Origin: Clostridium moniliforme | Lineage (GTDB): Bacteria; Bacillota; Clostridia; Clostridiales; Clostridiaceae | Length of the DNA stretch: 64,000 nt | Direction: 5' to 3' | Assembly: GCF_017873235.1 (NCBI RefSeq) | Contig: NZ_JAGGJZ010000004.1 | Span: forward strand, 141,876-205,875 | Shown: piece after piece, positions 9,181-17,908 of the stretch | How positions within the stretch are numbered: position 1 is the first letter of the stretch | Layout of the letters: each line of letters starts with the position of its first letter | Notes under the pieces: model-generated | Told to the model about the DNA's origin: nothing | Seen by the model: only the letters and a program-made list of their open reading frames with translations | Databases searched by the model: none | Made by a program: the position numbers and the translations under genes

Positions 9181-9232
9181 TATGTAGTATTATATTAGAT
9201 TTTTTCATATAGATAAATGAATAATTGTACTT

Positions 9233-9274
9233 AAATATTACTGTAATTTATAAAATTTCAGTAATATTTTTTTA
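9233..9274 (+). terminator. Terminator after the cyclo-ligase gene
   Basis: AAATATTACTG and CAGTAATATTT make an 11-bp stem, followed by a T-run. Confidence 0.85.
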
Positions 9275-9387
9275 TTTATTATTTAGTTATATTACTAAAT
9301 AATAGAAAAATTTCCTCTACATAGTGGAAAAAGATAATTTGATTATGATTTACAAAAGATGCATTATATAGTTAGTAGGTGATGGAG

Positions 9388-11232
9388 ATGATTAAAAAAA
9401 TATTAAGACAGCTTTATTACGAAAAAAATGATAGTAATTCTTACACTAAGGGAGGGGATATAGCAAATAATTTAAATATAACTACAAGAACTTTAAGAAC
9501 ATACATAAAAGAAATAAATGAAACTATAAGTAACTATGTTGAAATAGAATCTAAAATGTCAAAAGGTTATAAATTAATAGTAAAAAATGAAAGATGGCTT
9601 TCGGATTATTTAGATTCTTATATGCCAGATACAAAAGATATGAGAATATTTAATACATATAAATTATTGTATAAAAAACCACATAGTATATTTGAACTTT
9701 GTGAAAATTTGTATTTAAGTGAATCAGTTGTTTTTAAATTAATATCTAACTTAAAGGTATTGTTTAATAATGAAAAAATAGACATAAAAATAATAAAAGA
9801 TAAAGAAGGCAATTATCATTTATTAGGAAACGAATTTCAGCTAAGAAATATTTATATAAAGCTATCATTAATCGAGAAAAATGAAAATTATAGTAAAGAT
9901 TTAGATTTTTATTTTTATAATGGAGCTTATAAAAATTTTAAATCTATTGAAAACGTATTAACAGAAAATAATGTTATGACAGAAACTCAAGGAAAAATAA
10001 TATCATTAAGATTAGTAACTATGATTATGCGATATAAGTATGATTTTAATATTAAATATTCAGAAATAAAATCTTTTAAAAACTATTGTAATAAAGAAGT
10101 TATAATATTTGCAGAAAAGATATTTAATTACATAAATGAAAATATTATAAGTATAAAAGAATATGAAAAAGACTATATATTATCTCAAATTCTTATGTTT
10201 AATATACCTACAATTATAAGTGATCAAGATGAAAAAAATATAGATAGAGCACTAAAAGAATTAGATTTACAATTTGAATTAAATCTAGAAAAAGATAAGT
10301 ATTTTCAAAAAAGAATAATAAAACATATAAATAAACTTTTATATGTAATAGATGCTAATTGTTATATATATAGAGATATTTTAGAAGAAACAAAGAAAAA
10401 TTATGTATATGAATATGATATAGCTATTAACTTAGCTAATAAATTAGAAAAGTTATTTTCAATAAATGTTCCAGAACAAGAAATAGCTTTGCTTGCAATA
10501 CATATTGCAGCAAGTCAAATAAGAGTTAATAAAAACAATAAAATAAATGTAATAATAATTTCAGATCATGGTTATGAATCCCAAGTATTGTACATTAAAA
10601 TAAATAAAGAATTTAAATCATATTTAGGCAACCTATTGATATTTGAATGTGAGGATGAGGCAAAAATATATTTAGAAGATAATATAAAGCCATCTCTTAT
10701 AATATCAGATATTAATCTAAAAGAAAATTGGGAATGTGAAGTTATAAAATCTATATCATATAGCAGAAAAATAAGAAATAAAATAAATAATCTAATAAAT
10801 GAAGATAAAAATATAAAAATTCTAAAAAATATACTCTGTAAAGAAATAGTTATACTAGAAGAAAAAAATGTAAAAGATTCAATTAAAACATTAGCAATGA
10901 AATTAAGAAATAATGTAAATTTTTATAATAACATAATAAGTAGAGAAAATATTTATTCAACATATATAGGAAATGGAATATTAATACCTCATGAGATAGA
11001 AGTAACTGAATTTGGAGATTCTAAAATTATAATTGGAGTATCTAAATTAGGAATAAATAGTTTTGATGGCAATAAAGTAAATGTAATATTTTTATTATCT
11101 TTTAGTAAAAAAGATAATAAAAAATTAAGAGGTGTTGTATCTATGATAAATGATTTAAGAGATGATAAATCATTTATAGAAAAAATGTTAAAAAATCCAT
11201 CAATAAGTACATTGGAAAAAATATTAAAATAA
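9388..11232 (+). CDS. PRD-containing PTS transcriptional activator (MtlR/LicR type)
   Basis: About 614 residues. ATG 9388 is preferred over GTG 9379 and ATG 9382 because AGGTGAT then lies at the right distance. Layout: N-terminal helix-turn-helix (GGDIANNLNITTRTLRTYIKEI), a second winged helix, two PTS regulation domains (second with ALLAIHIAAS, a phosphorylatable His), a degenerate EIIB-like domain (about 385-470, IIISDHGYESQ with Ser where the phospho-cysteine would be), and a C-terminal EIIA-like domain with GILIPHEIE. Such proteins activate a PTS operon and are controlled by phosphorylation by HPr and the cognate EIIB. It is the first gene, 20 bases before the EIIA gene, so it probably activates its own operon. 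Confidence 0.92.
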   Translation: MIKKILRQLYYEKNDSNSYTKGGDIANNLNITTRTLRTYIKEINETISNYVEIESKMSKGYKLIVKNERWLSDYLDSYMPDTKDMRIFNTYKLLYKKPHSIFELCENLYLSESVVFKLISNLKVLFNNEKIDIKIIKDKEGNYHLLGNEFQLRNIYIKLSLIEKNENYSKDLDFYFYNGAYKNFKSIENVLTENNVMTETQGKIISLRLVTMIMRYKYDFNIKYSEIKSFKNYCNKEVIIFAEKIFNYINENIISIKEYEKDYILSQILMFNIPTIISDQDEKNIDRALKELDLQFELNLEKDKYFQKRIIKHINKLLYVIDANCYIYRDILEETKKNYVYEYDIAINLANKLEKLFSINVPEQEIALLAIHIAASQIRVNKNNKINVIIISDHGYESQVLYIKINKEFKSYLGNLLIFECEDEAKIYLEDNIKPSLIISDINLKENWECEVIKSISYSRKIRNKINNLINEDKNIKILKNILCKEIVILEEKNVKDSIKTLAMKLRNNVNFYNNIISRENIYSTYIGNGILIPHEIEVTEFGDSKIIIGVSKLGINSFDGNKVNVIFLLSFSKKDNKKLRGVVSMINDLRDDKSFIEKMLKNPSISTLEKILK

Positions 11233-11252
11233 ATTAATGAGGAGAAATTAAA

Positions 11253-11702
11253 ATGGAAATTAATCAATTAATAAGTGAAGAAAGAGTATTCTTAGATGAA
11301 TATGTAGAAAACAAAGATGATTTATTTAAAAAAGTAGATCAAAAGGCATTGGAAATGGGAATTATAAATAAAAAAGGTGTATTATATGAAGCTTTATTAA
11401 AAAGAGAAGAAGAATCAAGTACTGCATTTGATGATGGGTTTGCTATTCCACATGGAAAAGCTGAAGGAATATTAAAGCCAGCTATATTTATATATAGATT
11501 AGCCAATAAAATAGATTGGGAATCATTAGATGGAAGTAATACTAATATTGCGATTATACTTGCAATACCAAAAACTGAAGAAACTAATACACTACATTTA
11601 AAAATTATATCAGGAGTAGCTAGAAAATTAATTTATGATGATTTCAGAAATAATATGAAAAATGCTAAAACACCAAAAGAAATAATTGAATTATTACAAT
11701 AA
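11253..11702 (+). CDS. PTS fructose-family EIIA component
   Basis: 149-residue stand-alone EIIA of the fructose/mannitol family. The phospho-histidine is in DDGFAIPHGKAEG; AIILAIPKTEETNTLHLKII is the second conserved block. It takes phosphate from HPr and gives it to the EIIB domain of the IIBC protein at 12587. GAGGAG precedes the ATG. It is the second gene of a compact operon: regulator, EIIA, aldolase, EIIBC. Confidence 0.94.
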   Translation: MEINQLISEERVFLDEYVENKDDLFKKVDQKALEMGIINKKGVLYEALLKREEESSTAFDDGFAIPHGKAEGILKPAIFIYRLANKIDWESLDGSNTNIAIILAIPKTEETNTLHLKIISGVARKLIYDDFRNNMKNAKTPKEIIELLQ

Positions 11703-11726
11703 ATTTATATAAGGGAGAGGTTTGAG

Positions 11727-12572
11727 ATGTTAGTTAATAGTAAAGAGTTATTTTTAAAAGCAAAAGAAAATAATTATGCCATACCAGGAGTTAATATTTG
11801 GAATTTAAATTCATTAAGAGGAGTTTTAAAGGCTGCTAATGAAAATAAAACACCATTATTAGTTAGTTTAGCAGAAGTACATATGGATGCTTTAAGTATA
11901 GAAGAAGCTGTACATTTAGTTAAATTTTATGCAGAAAAAAGTGAAGTTCCTATAGTTTTACACTTTGACCATGGATTTTCAAAGGATAAAGTAAAAAAGG
12001 CTATTGAAATGGGATTTACATCAGTTATGATTGATGGATCAAGTTTACCATTTGATGAAAACGTTAAACTTACAAGAGAAATAGTTGAAATTGCTCATAA
12101 AAAAAATGTTTGTGTTGAAGCTGAAATTGGACATGTAGGTGGAGGAGAGTCTTATATAGATGCAGATAAAGATAAGGGAAATCTTACTGATCCAGAAGAA
12201 GCACTTAAGTTTGTTGAAATGACAGGAGTTGATTCGCTTGCAGTATCAATTGGTACAGCTCATGGAGAATATAAAGGAGTTCCTAAAATAGATTTTGAAA
12301 GATTAGATGAAATAGCTAAAGTTGTGGACATACCTTTAGTGCTTCATGGAGGTTCTGGCTCAGGAGATGAAAATATTACAAAGGCTGTAGAAAAAGGAAT
12401 ATGCAAAGTTAATATATTTACAGATTTAACAGTTGCAGCTCGAGAAGCGCTAAAAGAGGACTTTGCTAATAGAAGTTACTATGATTCATGTAATTTATCA
12501 GAGGAAGCCATAAAAAATTGTTTACTTCACTACTATAATGTATTAAAAACTTCAAAATACAATAATAAATAA
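11727..12572 (+). CDS. Class II fructose/tagatose-bisphosphate aldolase
   Basis: 281 residues of the FbaA/KbaY/GatY zinc aldolase family, which cleaves a ketohexose bisphosphate into dihydroxyacetone phosphate and glyceraldehyde-3-phosphate. Zinc ligands and active site are visible: LHFDHGFSKDKV, VEAEIGHVGGGE, GTAHGEYKG and VLHGGSGSGDENI. The length suits the KbaY/GatY-like branch. Placement between EIIA and EIIBC genes suggests it acts on the bisphosphate form of the sugar taken up by this PTS. No phosphofructokinase is in the operon, so phosphorylation at the second position would come from elsewhere. Fructose versus tagatose series cannot be settled by eye. Confidence 0.92.
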   Translation: MLVNSKELFLKAKENNYAIPGVNIWNLNSLRGVLKAANENKTPLLVSLAEVHMDALSIEEAVHLVKFYAEKSEVPIVLHFDHGFSKDKVKKAIEMGFTSVMIDGSSLPFDENVKLTREIVEIAHKKNVCVEAEIGHVGGGESYIDADKDKGNLTDPEEALKFVEMTGVDSLAVSIGTAHGEYKGVPKIDFERLDEIAKVVDIPLVLHGGSGSGDENITKAVEKGICKVNIFTDLTVAAREALKEDFANRSYYDSCNLSEEAIKNCLLHYYNVLKTSKYNNK

Positions 12573-12586
12573 AGGAGTGGATTGAA

Positions 12587-13960
12587 ATGAAAAAGAAGAT
12601 AGTTGCTATTACATCGTGTCCAACAGGAATTGCTCATACATATATGGCAGCAGAAGCTTTAGAAAAAACAGGTAAAGAATTAGATATTGATATTAAAGTA
12701 GAAACACAAGGAGCATCAGGAGCTGAAAATATACTAACAGCAGAAGAAATAGCTGCAGCAGATGTAGTTATATTTGCAGTAGATAAAAATATTGATGAAT
12801 CTAGATTTGCAGGTAAACAAGCTTTGACAATTCCAGCAAATAAAGCTATAAAAAATACTAAGGAAGTAATTAATGATGCTCTTACATATAATGGGACTAA
12901 TATTGTAAAATCAAAAAGTACATCAGAAGTTACAGGAAATGCAAATATAACAGGAATATATAAGCATATAATGAGTGGTATTTCATACATGATACCTTTA
13001 GTTGTTGCAGGAGGAATATTAATTGCACTTTCATTTGCATTTGGAATATATGCTTATCAAGAAAAAGGAAGTTTACCTTGGGCATTATTTGAAATAGGTG
13101 GTAATTCAGCGTTTGCATTAATGGTAGCGGTTTTAAGTGGATTTATAGCTCATTCAATAGCAGATAAACAAGGATTTGCACCAGGAATTGTAGGTGGATG
13201 GATAGCTTCAACTATAGGAGCAGGTTTTTTAGGTGGTCTTTTATCAGGTATAATTGCAGGTTATTTAGTATTGTTATTAAATAAATATATTAAATTACCA
13301 AAATCACTTCAAGGACTTAAACCTATTCTTATAATACCAGTACTTTCTACTCTTATAGTTGGATTACTTATGATATATGTTATAGGCTCACCAATTCAAG
13401 TTGTAACAAAATATGTTACACAATTTTTAGGAAATTTAAGTGGTGGTAGTGCAGTATTATTAGGAATTGTTTTTGGATTATTATATTTTGACCTAGGAGG
13501 ACCATTCTCAAAAATAGTTTATACATTTGGAGTGGGTTTATTAGCAGAAGGTGTTTATGGACCGATGGGAGCAGCCATGGTATGTGGAATGGTTCCACCA
13601 ATAGGAATTGCAATATCAACTATGGTTAGACCTAAACTATGGGATAAAAGTGAACGAGAAGCTGGAAAGGCAACTCTTGTTTTAGGATTAAGTTTTATAA
13701 CAGAAGGAGCTATTCCTTTTGCAATAGCTAAACCTAAGGCAGTTTTACCAGCTTGTATGACTGGTTCAGCTGTAGGTTCAATAGTAGCTTTATTATTAAA
13801 TGTTGGAATAAAGGCACCTCATGGAGGATTCTTTTTAACTGTAATTCCAAATACTATAATTAATTTACCAGGATTTATAATTTCTATATTAGCAGGTTCT
13901 TTTACTACAGCAATACTTGTAACAGTATTACTTCAAATTCAATCCAAAAAGACTAAATAG
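12587..13960 (+). CDS. PTS fructose-family EIIBC component
   Basis: 457 residues. The N-terminal EIIB domain (about 1-100) begins KKKIVAITSCPTGIAHTYMAA, with the phospho-cysteine at 11. A short linker leads to a fructose-type EIIC membrane domain (about 125-455) with eight or so hydrophobic segments and motifs GIVGGWIA, PFSKIVYTFG and SFITEGAIPFAIAKP. No EIIA is fused; that function is supplied by the gene at 11253. It imports and phosphorylates the sugar handled by the adjacent aldolase. It ends the operon before a strong shared terminator. Confidence 0.94.
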   Translation: MKKKIVAITSCPTGIAHTYMAAEALEKTGKELDIDIKVETQGASGAENILTAEEIAAADVVIFAVDKNIDESRFAGKQALTIPANKAIKNTKEVINDALTYNGTNIVKSKSTSEVTGNANITGIYKHIMSGISYMIPLVVAGGILIALSFAFGIYAYQEKGSLPWALFEIGGNSAFALMVAVLSGFIAHSIADKQGFAPGIVGGWIASTIGAGFLGGLLSGIIAGYLVLLLNKYIKLPKSLQGLKPILIIPVLSTLIVGLLMIYVIGSPIQVVTKYVTQFLGNLSGGSAVLLGIVFGLLYFDLGGPFSKIVYTFGVGLLAEGVYGPMGAAMVCGMVPPIGIAISTMVRPKLWDKSEREAGKATLVLGLSFITEGAIPFAIAKPKAVLPACMTGSAVGSIVALLLNVGIKAPHGGFFLTVIPNTIINLPGFIISILAGSFTTAILVTVLLQIQSKKTK

Positions 13961-13986
13961 AATTTTAAATTATAAAGTTGATACAT

Positions 13987-14021
13987 AAAAAGGTACGTAT
14001 AAAATTTATACGTACCTTTTA
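13987..14021. terminator. Bidirectional terminator between PTS operon and thrS
   Basis: AAAAGGTACGTAT and ATACGTACCTTTT form a 13-bp perfect stem with A and T flanks suitable for termination on both strands. Confidence 0.9.
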
Positions 14022-14024
14022 ATA

Positions 14025-15956
14025 TTAAAGTGCTTTATCAGCTATTTCTTTAAGTAATCTAGCTTTGAAGTCTTCAAAGTTAATTGAACCTTCATCATCA
14101 TTTTTTCTGCTTCTAACTGAAACAGCATTATCATTCATTTCTTTTTCACCAACAACTAGAATATATGGAATTCTTTCAAGTCTTGCTTCTCTAATTTTAT
14201 ATCCAAGTTTTTCAGCTCTATAGTCAGCTTCAACTCTTACACCATTATTTCTTAAATCTTTAACGATTTTTTCAGCGTAATCATTGTATTTGTCTGATAG
14301 AGGAAGAACTTTTGCTTGAACTGGTGCAAGCCAAGTTGGGAATGCTCCTGCAAATTTTTCAATAAGCATAGCAAGTGTTCTTTCATAACATCCAATTGAT
14401 GATCTATGGATAATGTATGGACGTTTCTTTTCTCCATCTTTATCTATATAAGTCATATCAAATCTTTCAGCTAGAGCAAAGTCTATTTGAACAGTTATGA
14501 TTGTATCTTCTTTTCCATGAACATTCTTAAATTGAATATCAAGTTTTGGTCCATAAAATGCTGCTTCATCATCAGCTTCAACATAATCTATCTTTAAGTG
14601 ATCTAATATATTTTTCATTATAACTTGAGTTTTTTCCCAAGCTTCTGGATTATCAATATATTTTTCCTTATTTTTTGGATCCCATTTTGAGAATCTATAA
14701 GAAATATCATCTGCAATTCCTAAAGTATTCATTATATAGTCGATTAAGCTTACAACGCCTCTAAATTCTTCTTCTAATTGTTCTGGAGTAACAATTAAGT
14801 GACCATCAGCTAGAGTGAATTGTCTAACTCTTATAAGTCCATGCATTTCTCCTGATGCTTCATTTCTAAATAGAGTAGAAGTTTCAGCATATCTTATTGG
14901 AAGATCTCTGTAACTGTGTTGCTCAGAATTATAAATTGCATATTGGAATGGACAAGTCATAGGTCTTAAAGCAAAAACTTCATCGTCTTTTTCTTCATCT
15001 CCTAAAACAAACATTCCATCTTTATAGTGATCCCAGTGTCCTGAAATTTTATAAAGATCGCTCTTTGCCATATAAGGAGTTTTAGTTAATACATAACCAC
15101 GTTTTTCTTCTTCATCTTCAATCCATCTTTGAAGTGTTTGAATTATTTTAGCTCCTTTTGGCATTATTAAAGGAAGTCCTTGACCTACATTTTCATCAGT
15201 AGTAAATAACTTTAATTCTCTACCAAGCTTGTTGTGGTCTCTCTTTTTAGCTTCTTCAATAGCAGCTAAATGTTCTTCTAAATCTTTATTTTTTAAGAAT
15301 GCAGTACCATATATTCTAGTAAGCATTTTATTCTTTTCGTCGCCTCTCCAATAAGCACCAGCACTTCTTAAAAGTTTTATAGCTTTCATTGGTTTAAGTG
15401 ACATTATATGAGGACCTGCACATAGGTCTACGAAATCACCAAGTTTGTAGAATGAAATAACTTCATCTTCTCCTAAGTCATTTATAAGCTCAACCTTGTA
15501 AGGTTCATCCTTCATAAGTTCTAAAGCTTCATTTCTTGGAAGTTCAAATCTTTCAATTGAAGGATTTTCTTTAATTATTTTTTTCATTTCAGCTTCAATT
15601 TTAGCTAAATCTTCAGTACTAAATGAGTCCTCTTTATCAAAATCATAATAGAAACCATCTTCAATTGCAGGTCCTATAGCAATTTTAACATCTGGGAATA
15701 ATCTTTTAACTGCATAAGCTAATACATGTGATGCAGTATGTCTTAATGCATCTTTTCCTTCTTTTGAATCAAAAGTACAAATTCCAACTTCTGCATCCTC
15801 ATTAACCTTGTGACGTAAGTCAACAACCTCTCCATTTACCAAACCGCAAAAAGCATTTCTAGCAAGGCCTTCGCTTATACCTTTTGCTATATCTAAAACT
15901 GATACGCCTTTTTCAAATTCTTTTACTGAACCATCTTTTAAAGTAACTTTAATCAT
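14025..15956 (-). CDS. thrS: Threonyl-tRNA synthetase
   Basis: 643 residues, full length. The N-terminal TGS domain (about 1-62) and the editing domain with HTASHVLAYAVKRLF precede the class II catalytic core: motif 2 region FRNEASGEMHGLIRVRQFT, zinc ligands including Cys in RPMTCPFQ, and motif 3 in HRSSIGCYERTLAMLIE. The C-terminal anticodon-binding domain ends the protein. It charges tRNA-Thr. The start at 15956 follows AAAGGAG. Expression is controlled by the T-box leader immediately upstream. Confidence 0.98.
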   Translation of the reverse strand: MIKVTLKDGSVKEFEKGVSVLDIAKGISEGLARNAFCGLVNGEVVDLRHKVNEDAEVGICTFDSKEGKDALRHTASHVLAYAVKRLFPDVKIAIGPAIEDGFYYDFDKEDSFSTEDLAKIEAEMKKIIKENPSIERFELPRNEALELMKDEPYKVELINDLGEDEVISFYKLGDFVDLCAGPHIMSLKPMKAIKLLRSAGAYWRGDEKNKMLTRIYGTAFLKNKDLEEHLAAIEEAKKRDHNKLGRELKLFTTDENVGQGLPLIMPKGAKIIQTLQRWIEDEEEKRGYVLTKTPYMAKSDLYKISGHWDHYKDGMFVLGDEEKDDEVFALRPMTCPFQYAIYNSEQHSYRDLPIRYAETSTLFRNEASGEMHGLIRVRQFTLADGHLIVTPEQLEEEFRGVVSLIDYIMNTLGIADDISYRFSKWDPKNKEKYIDNPEAWEKTQVIMKNILDHLKIDYVEADDEAAFYGPKLDIQFKNVHGKEDTIITVQIDFALAERFDMTYIDKDGEKKRPYIIHRSSIGCYERTLAMLIEKFAGAFPTWLAPVQAKVLPLSDKYNDYAEKIVKDLRNNGVRVEADYRAEKLGYKIREARLERIPYILVVGEKEMNDNAVSVRSRKNDDEGSINFEDFKARLLKEIADKAL

Positions 15957-15989
15957 TTAAAAAACTCCTTTCTTTCGTGTATATAAACT

Positions 15990-16258
15990 AAAAAATATTA
16001 TCTAAAATAAAAAAACTTCATCTCTAAAAATAGAGACGAAGTATAATATCCGTGGTTCCACTCTAGTTATTCTTAAACAGTTTAAGAATCACTTTGGTTT
16101 GTCGTAACGTGACAATAACGGACTGGATTGGAGTCACTCCGAGGTAGTTTTCTGTTAAGCTCATATAAAAATACTTGCAGCTAATGTATTTTCTCTCTGG
16201 AAATGAGGATTTAACATACTCTTCTCATCAACGTATTTATCTTCTTAAGTTATTTTAT
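15990..16258 (-). promoter_or_regulatory. T-box riboswitch upstream of thrS
   Basis: Read on the minus strand, the leader has a Stem I region (AAGAAGATAAATACGTTGATG, then the AGAGA-containing segment) and a specifier area at about 16143-16149 reading AAACTACCTC, where ACT and ACC are both threonine codons. The conserved T-box AGAGTGGAACCACGG is at 16050-16064. A terminator stem follows (CTTCGTCTCTA / TAGAGATGAAG, then T-run, about 16010-16042). Uncharged tRNA-Thr should stabilise the antiterminator and allow thrS transcription. Confidence 0.95.
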
Positions 16259-16283
16259 ATTATAATCATACAAATTTCATATG

Positions 16284-16688
16284 TCAATAAATGCTTTGAG
16301 AAAGTTTTTGAAGTTTTATATTTTCTAATAATTCTTCTGAATAATAATTTTTTCCCATAAGAATAAAGATAATATCTTCTTTCCTGTAACCTTCTTTATA
16401 TAATTTTAAATCTTTTACTATACGTTTAACTAAATTGCATGAAGCTTCAAGTATAGTACAGATTTCCTTAAAGGAATAAAAATCTTTATTTAATAATTTG
16501 TATAATTTTTTTTGTAATTTAATTTTATAAATAATATCTGTTTCTAAACAGTGGTGAGGTCCTTTTTTGCCTCTATGATGTTCTTCGCATAAATACATAT
16601 AATTTAATTTTATATCAAAACCGCCTTCACTTCTATGAACAATATGATGAATGTCAGCTTTTTTATTGCAAATTTCACAAAAATACAA
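16284..16688 (-). CDS. Small HNH-endonuclease-like protein
   Basis: 134 residues with a TTG start (MYFCEICN..) after GGGGGAT. The N-terminal half is an HNH-like zinc module: CEICNKKADIHHIVHRSEGG, then LCEEHHRGKKGPHH. The C-terminal half is helical and contains what may be a small helix-turn-helix (YSFKEICTILEASCNLVKRIVKDL). HNH proteins of this size include nicking enzymes and uncharacterised nucleases; the target is unknown. It converges on the thrS leader and is divergent from the orphan gene at 16858, with about 170 bases between. Confidence 0.75.
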   Translation of the reverse strand: MYFCEICNKKADIHHIVHRSEGGFDIKLNYMYLCEEHHRGKKGPHHCLETDIIYKIKLQKKLYKLLNKDFYSFKEICTILEASCNLVKRIVKDLKLYKEGYRKEDIIFILMGKNYYSEELLENIKLQKLSQSIY

Positions 16689-16805
16689 ATAATATCCCCC
16701 TTACTAACATTTTAAATTATAGATAAAAAATTTAATAAAATCAATTTCAAAAAATATGTTTAGTAAAAATTAGTTAAAAAAAATAGGGGTAAATATAAGG
16801 GAATG

Positions 16806-16834
16806 TGGTATAATATACTATATAGTATATTATA
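16806..16834 (+). promoter_or_regulatory. Extended -10 promoter overlapped by a perfect 26-bp palindrome
   Basis: TGGTATAAT (16806-16814) is an extended -10 element. From 16809 to 16834 the sequence is a perfect palindrome with half-site TATAATATACTAT followed by its exact complement. The palindrome covers the -10 and start region, a classic repressor position. The gene it controls starts at 16858. Confidence 0.7.
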
Positions 16835-16857
16835 TTAAAAAAAGAAAGGTGATATGT

Positions 16858-17532
16858 ATGAAAGACAATTATAATTCATTTGAATTTTGGACTAGTAATG
16901 TAAACGAACACAATAATATAAGAGGACACGTATTTGCTAAAAACTTACCAACAAGCAAATCTGTATATGTGCATTCACTTATATTTTCAAATAAAAATGG
17001 AATAGAAAATGTATATTCATATTTTCCAAATATTAAAGCATTATTAGGATATATTCAACATTCATTTTTACAAAAAGCATTTTATAATTGGGCTTATGGA
17101 ACACAAGAATTAATAATGAAAATTCCACCTAAACCAACTGCTGATTTAATAAATAGTATTTTTTCAGATAATAAAATTGATAAAGATGAATTAAAACTTA
17201 TGAAAAAGCAATATGGAATTCTAAATAATTTATGGGATAAAGATGATGATGAAATTATTAGAACGCTAATAAGATTTTGTAGGGAATTTAATAAAATTTG
17301 GGTTGGAGATAATACTAGATTTCTATATATAAAAATATTTAAATCAGCAAAGGAACTTGGAGAATTTGTTGCTGAATCAATAGAAATGACTAATAAAGAA
17401 CAAAATTTTAAAGATGATATAGGAGTATCAATACAGGACTGGAGAAAATTGTGTTCAGAAGTAGGAACTAACAATGATGTTTCTAAAGCTTTTAGAAAAA
17501 TTTTATTAAATAAATTATCTAAGACTCTTTAG
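16858..17532 (+). CDS. Hypothetical protein (224 aa), operator-controlled
   Basis: ATG 16858 is chosen over GTG 16849 because AAAGGTGAT lies just before it. The protein is soluble with no signal or membrane segment. It begins MKDNYNSFEFWTSNVNEHNNIRGHVFAKNLP, has a central acidic region around DNKIDKDELK, and ends in a lysine-rich helix. The N-terminal half has alternating strands and aromatic residues (FPNIKALLGYIQHSFLQKAFYNWAYGTQEL). I do not recognise the family. It is monocistronic, between the HNH protein (divergent) and the SAM-riboswitch gene. The perfect palindrome over its promoter suggests tight repression, possibly by a regulator outside the window. Confidence 0.75.
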   Translation: MKDNYNSFEFWTSNVNEHNNIRGHVFAKNLPTSKSVYVHSLIFSNKNGIENVYSYFPNIKALLGYIQHSFLQKAFYNWAYGTQELIMKIPPKPTADLINSIFSDNKIDKDELKLMKKQYGILNNLWDKDDDEIIRTLIRFCREFNKIWVGDNTRFLYIKIFKSAKELGEFVAESIEMTNKEQNFKDDIGVSIQDWRKLCSEVGTNNDVSKAFRKILLNKLSKTL

Positions 17533-17602
17533 AAAAATTATACCTATGTAAATAATCTAAAAAAACAATTATATTAAATCATTTTTAATAGATTTTAAAG
17601 TG

Positions 17603-17631
17603 TTGACAGTTAAAATTAATAATGATATAAT
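17603..17631 (+). promoter_or_regulatory. Consensus promoter for the SAM-riboswitch transcript
   Basis: TTGACA (17603-17608), 17-base spacer, TATAAT (17626-17631): both hexamers match the sigma-A consensus perfectly. Confidence 0.85.
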
Positions 17632-17656
17632 GAGTAACAATAAAATTTAAAAAAGT

Positions 17657-17867
17657 CTTATCAAGAGTGGTGGAGGGACTGGCCCTATGAAACCCGGCAA
17701 CCTACTAATAATTATTGTAGGAATGACTATAAGAAATCAATGTTAAATTACATTGATTATTTGTCGTTTTTAATTATTTAGTGTGGTGCTAATTCCAGCA
17801 GTGTTAACTGATAGATAAGTTGTGTTTATAGAGTGTTATAAAGCTTCTGATTTCTATCAGAAGCTTT
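17657..17867 (+). promoter_or_regulatory. SAM-I (S-box) riboswitch with terminator
   Basis: The aptamer starts CTTATCAAGAGTGGTGGAGG, continues GGCCCTATGAAACCCGGCAACC, and returns through GGTGCTAATTCCAGCAG to GATAAG at 17814-17819, which pairs with CTTATC to close P1. These are the S-box core blocks. A terminator stem (AAAGCTTCTGA / TCAGAAGCTTT, 17840-17867, then T-run) follows. High SAM should favour termination and low SAM should allow read-through into the transporter at 17909. Confidence 0.97.
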
Positions 17868-17908
17868 TTTTAATTTTTAATTATAATTTATAAGGAGGAG
17901 AAAGGGAA

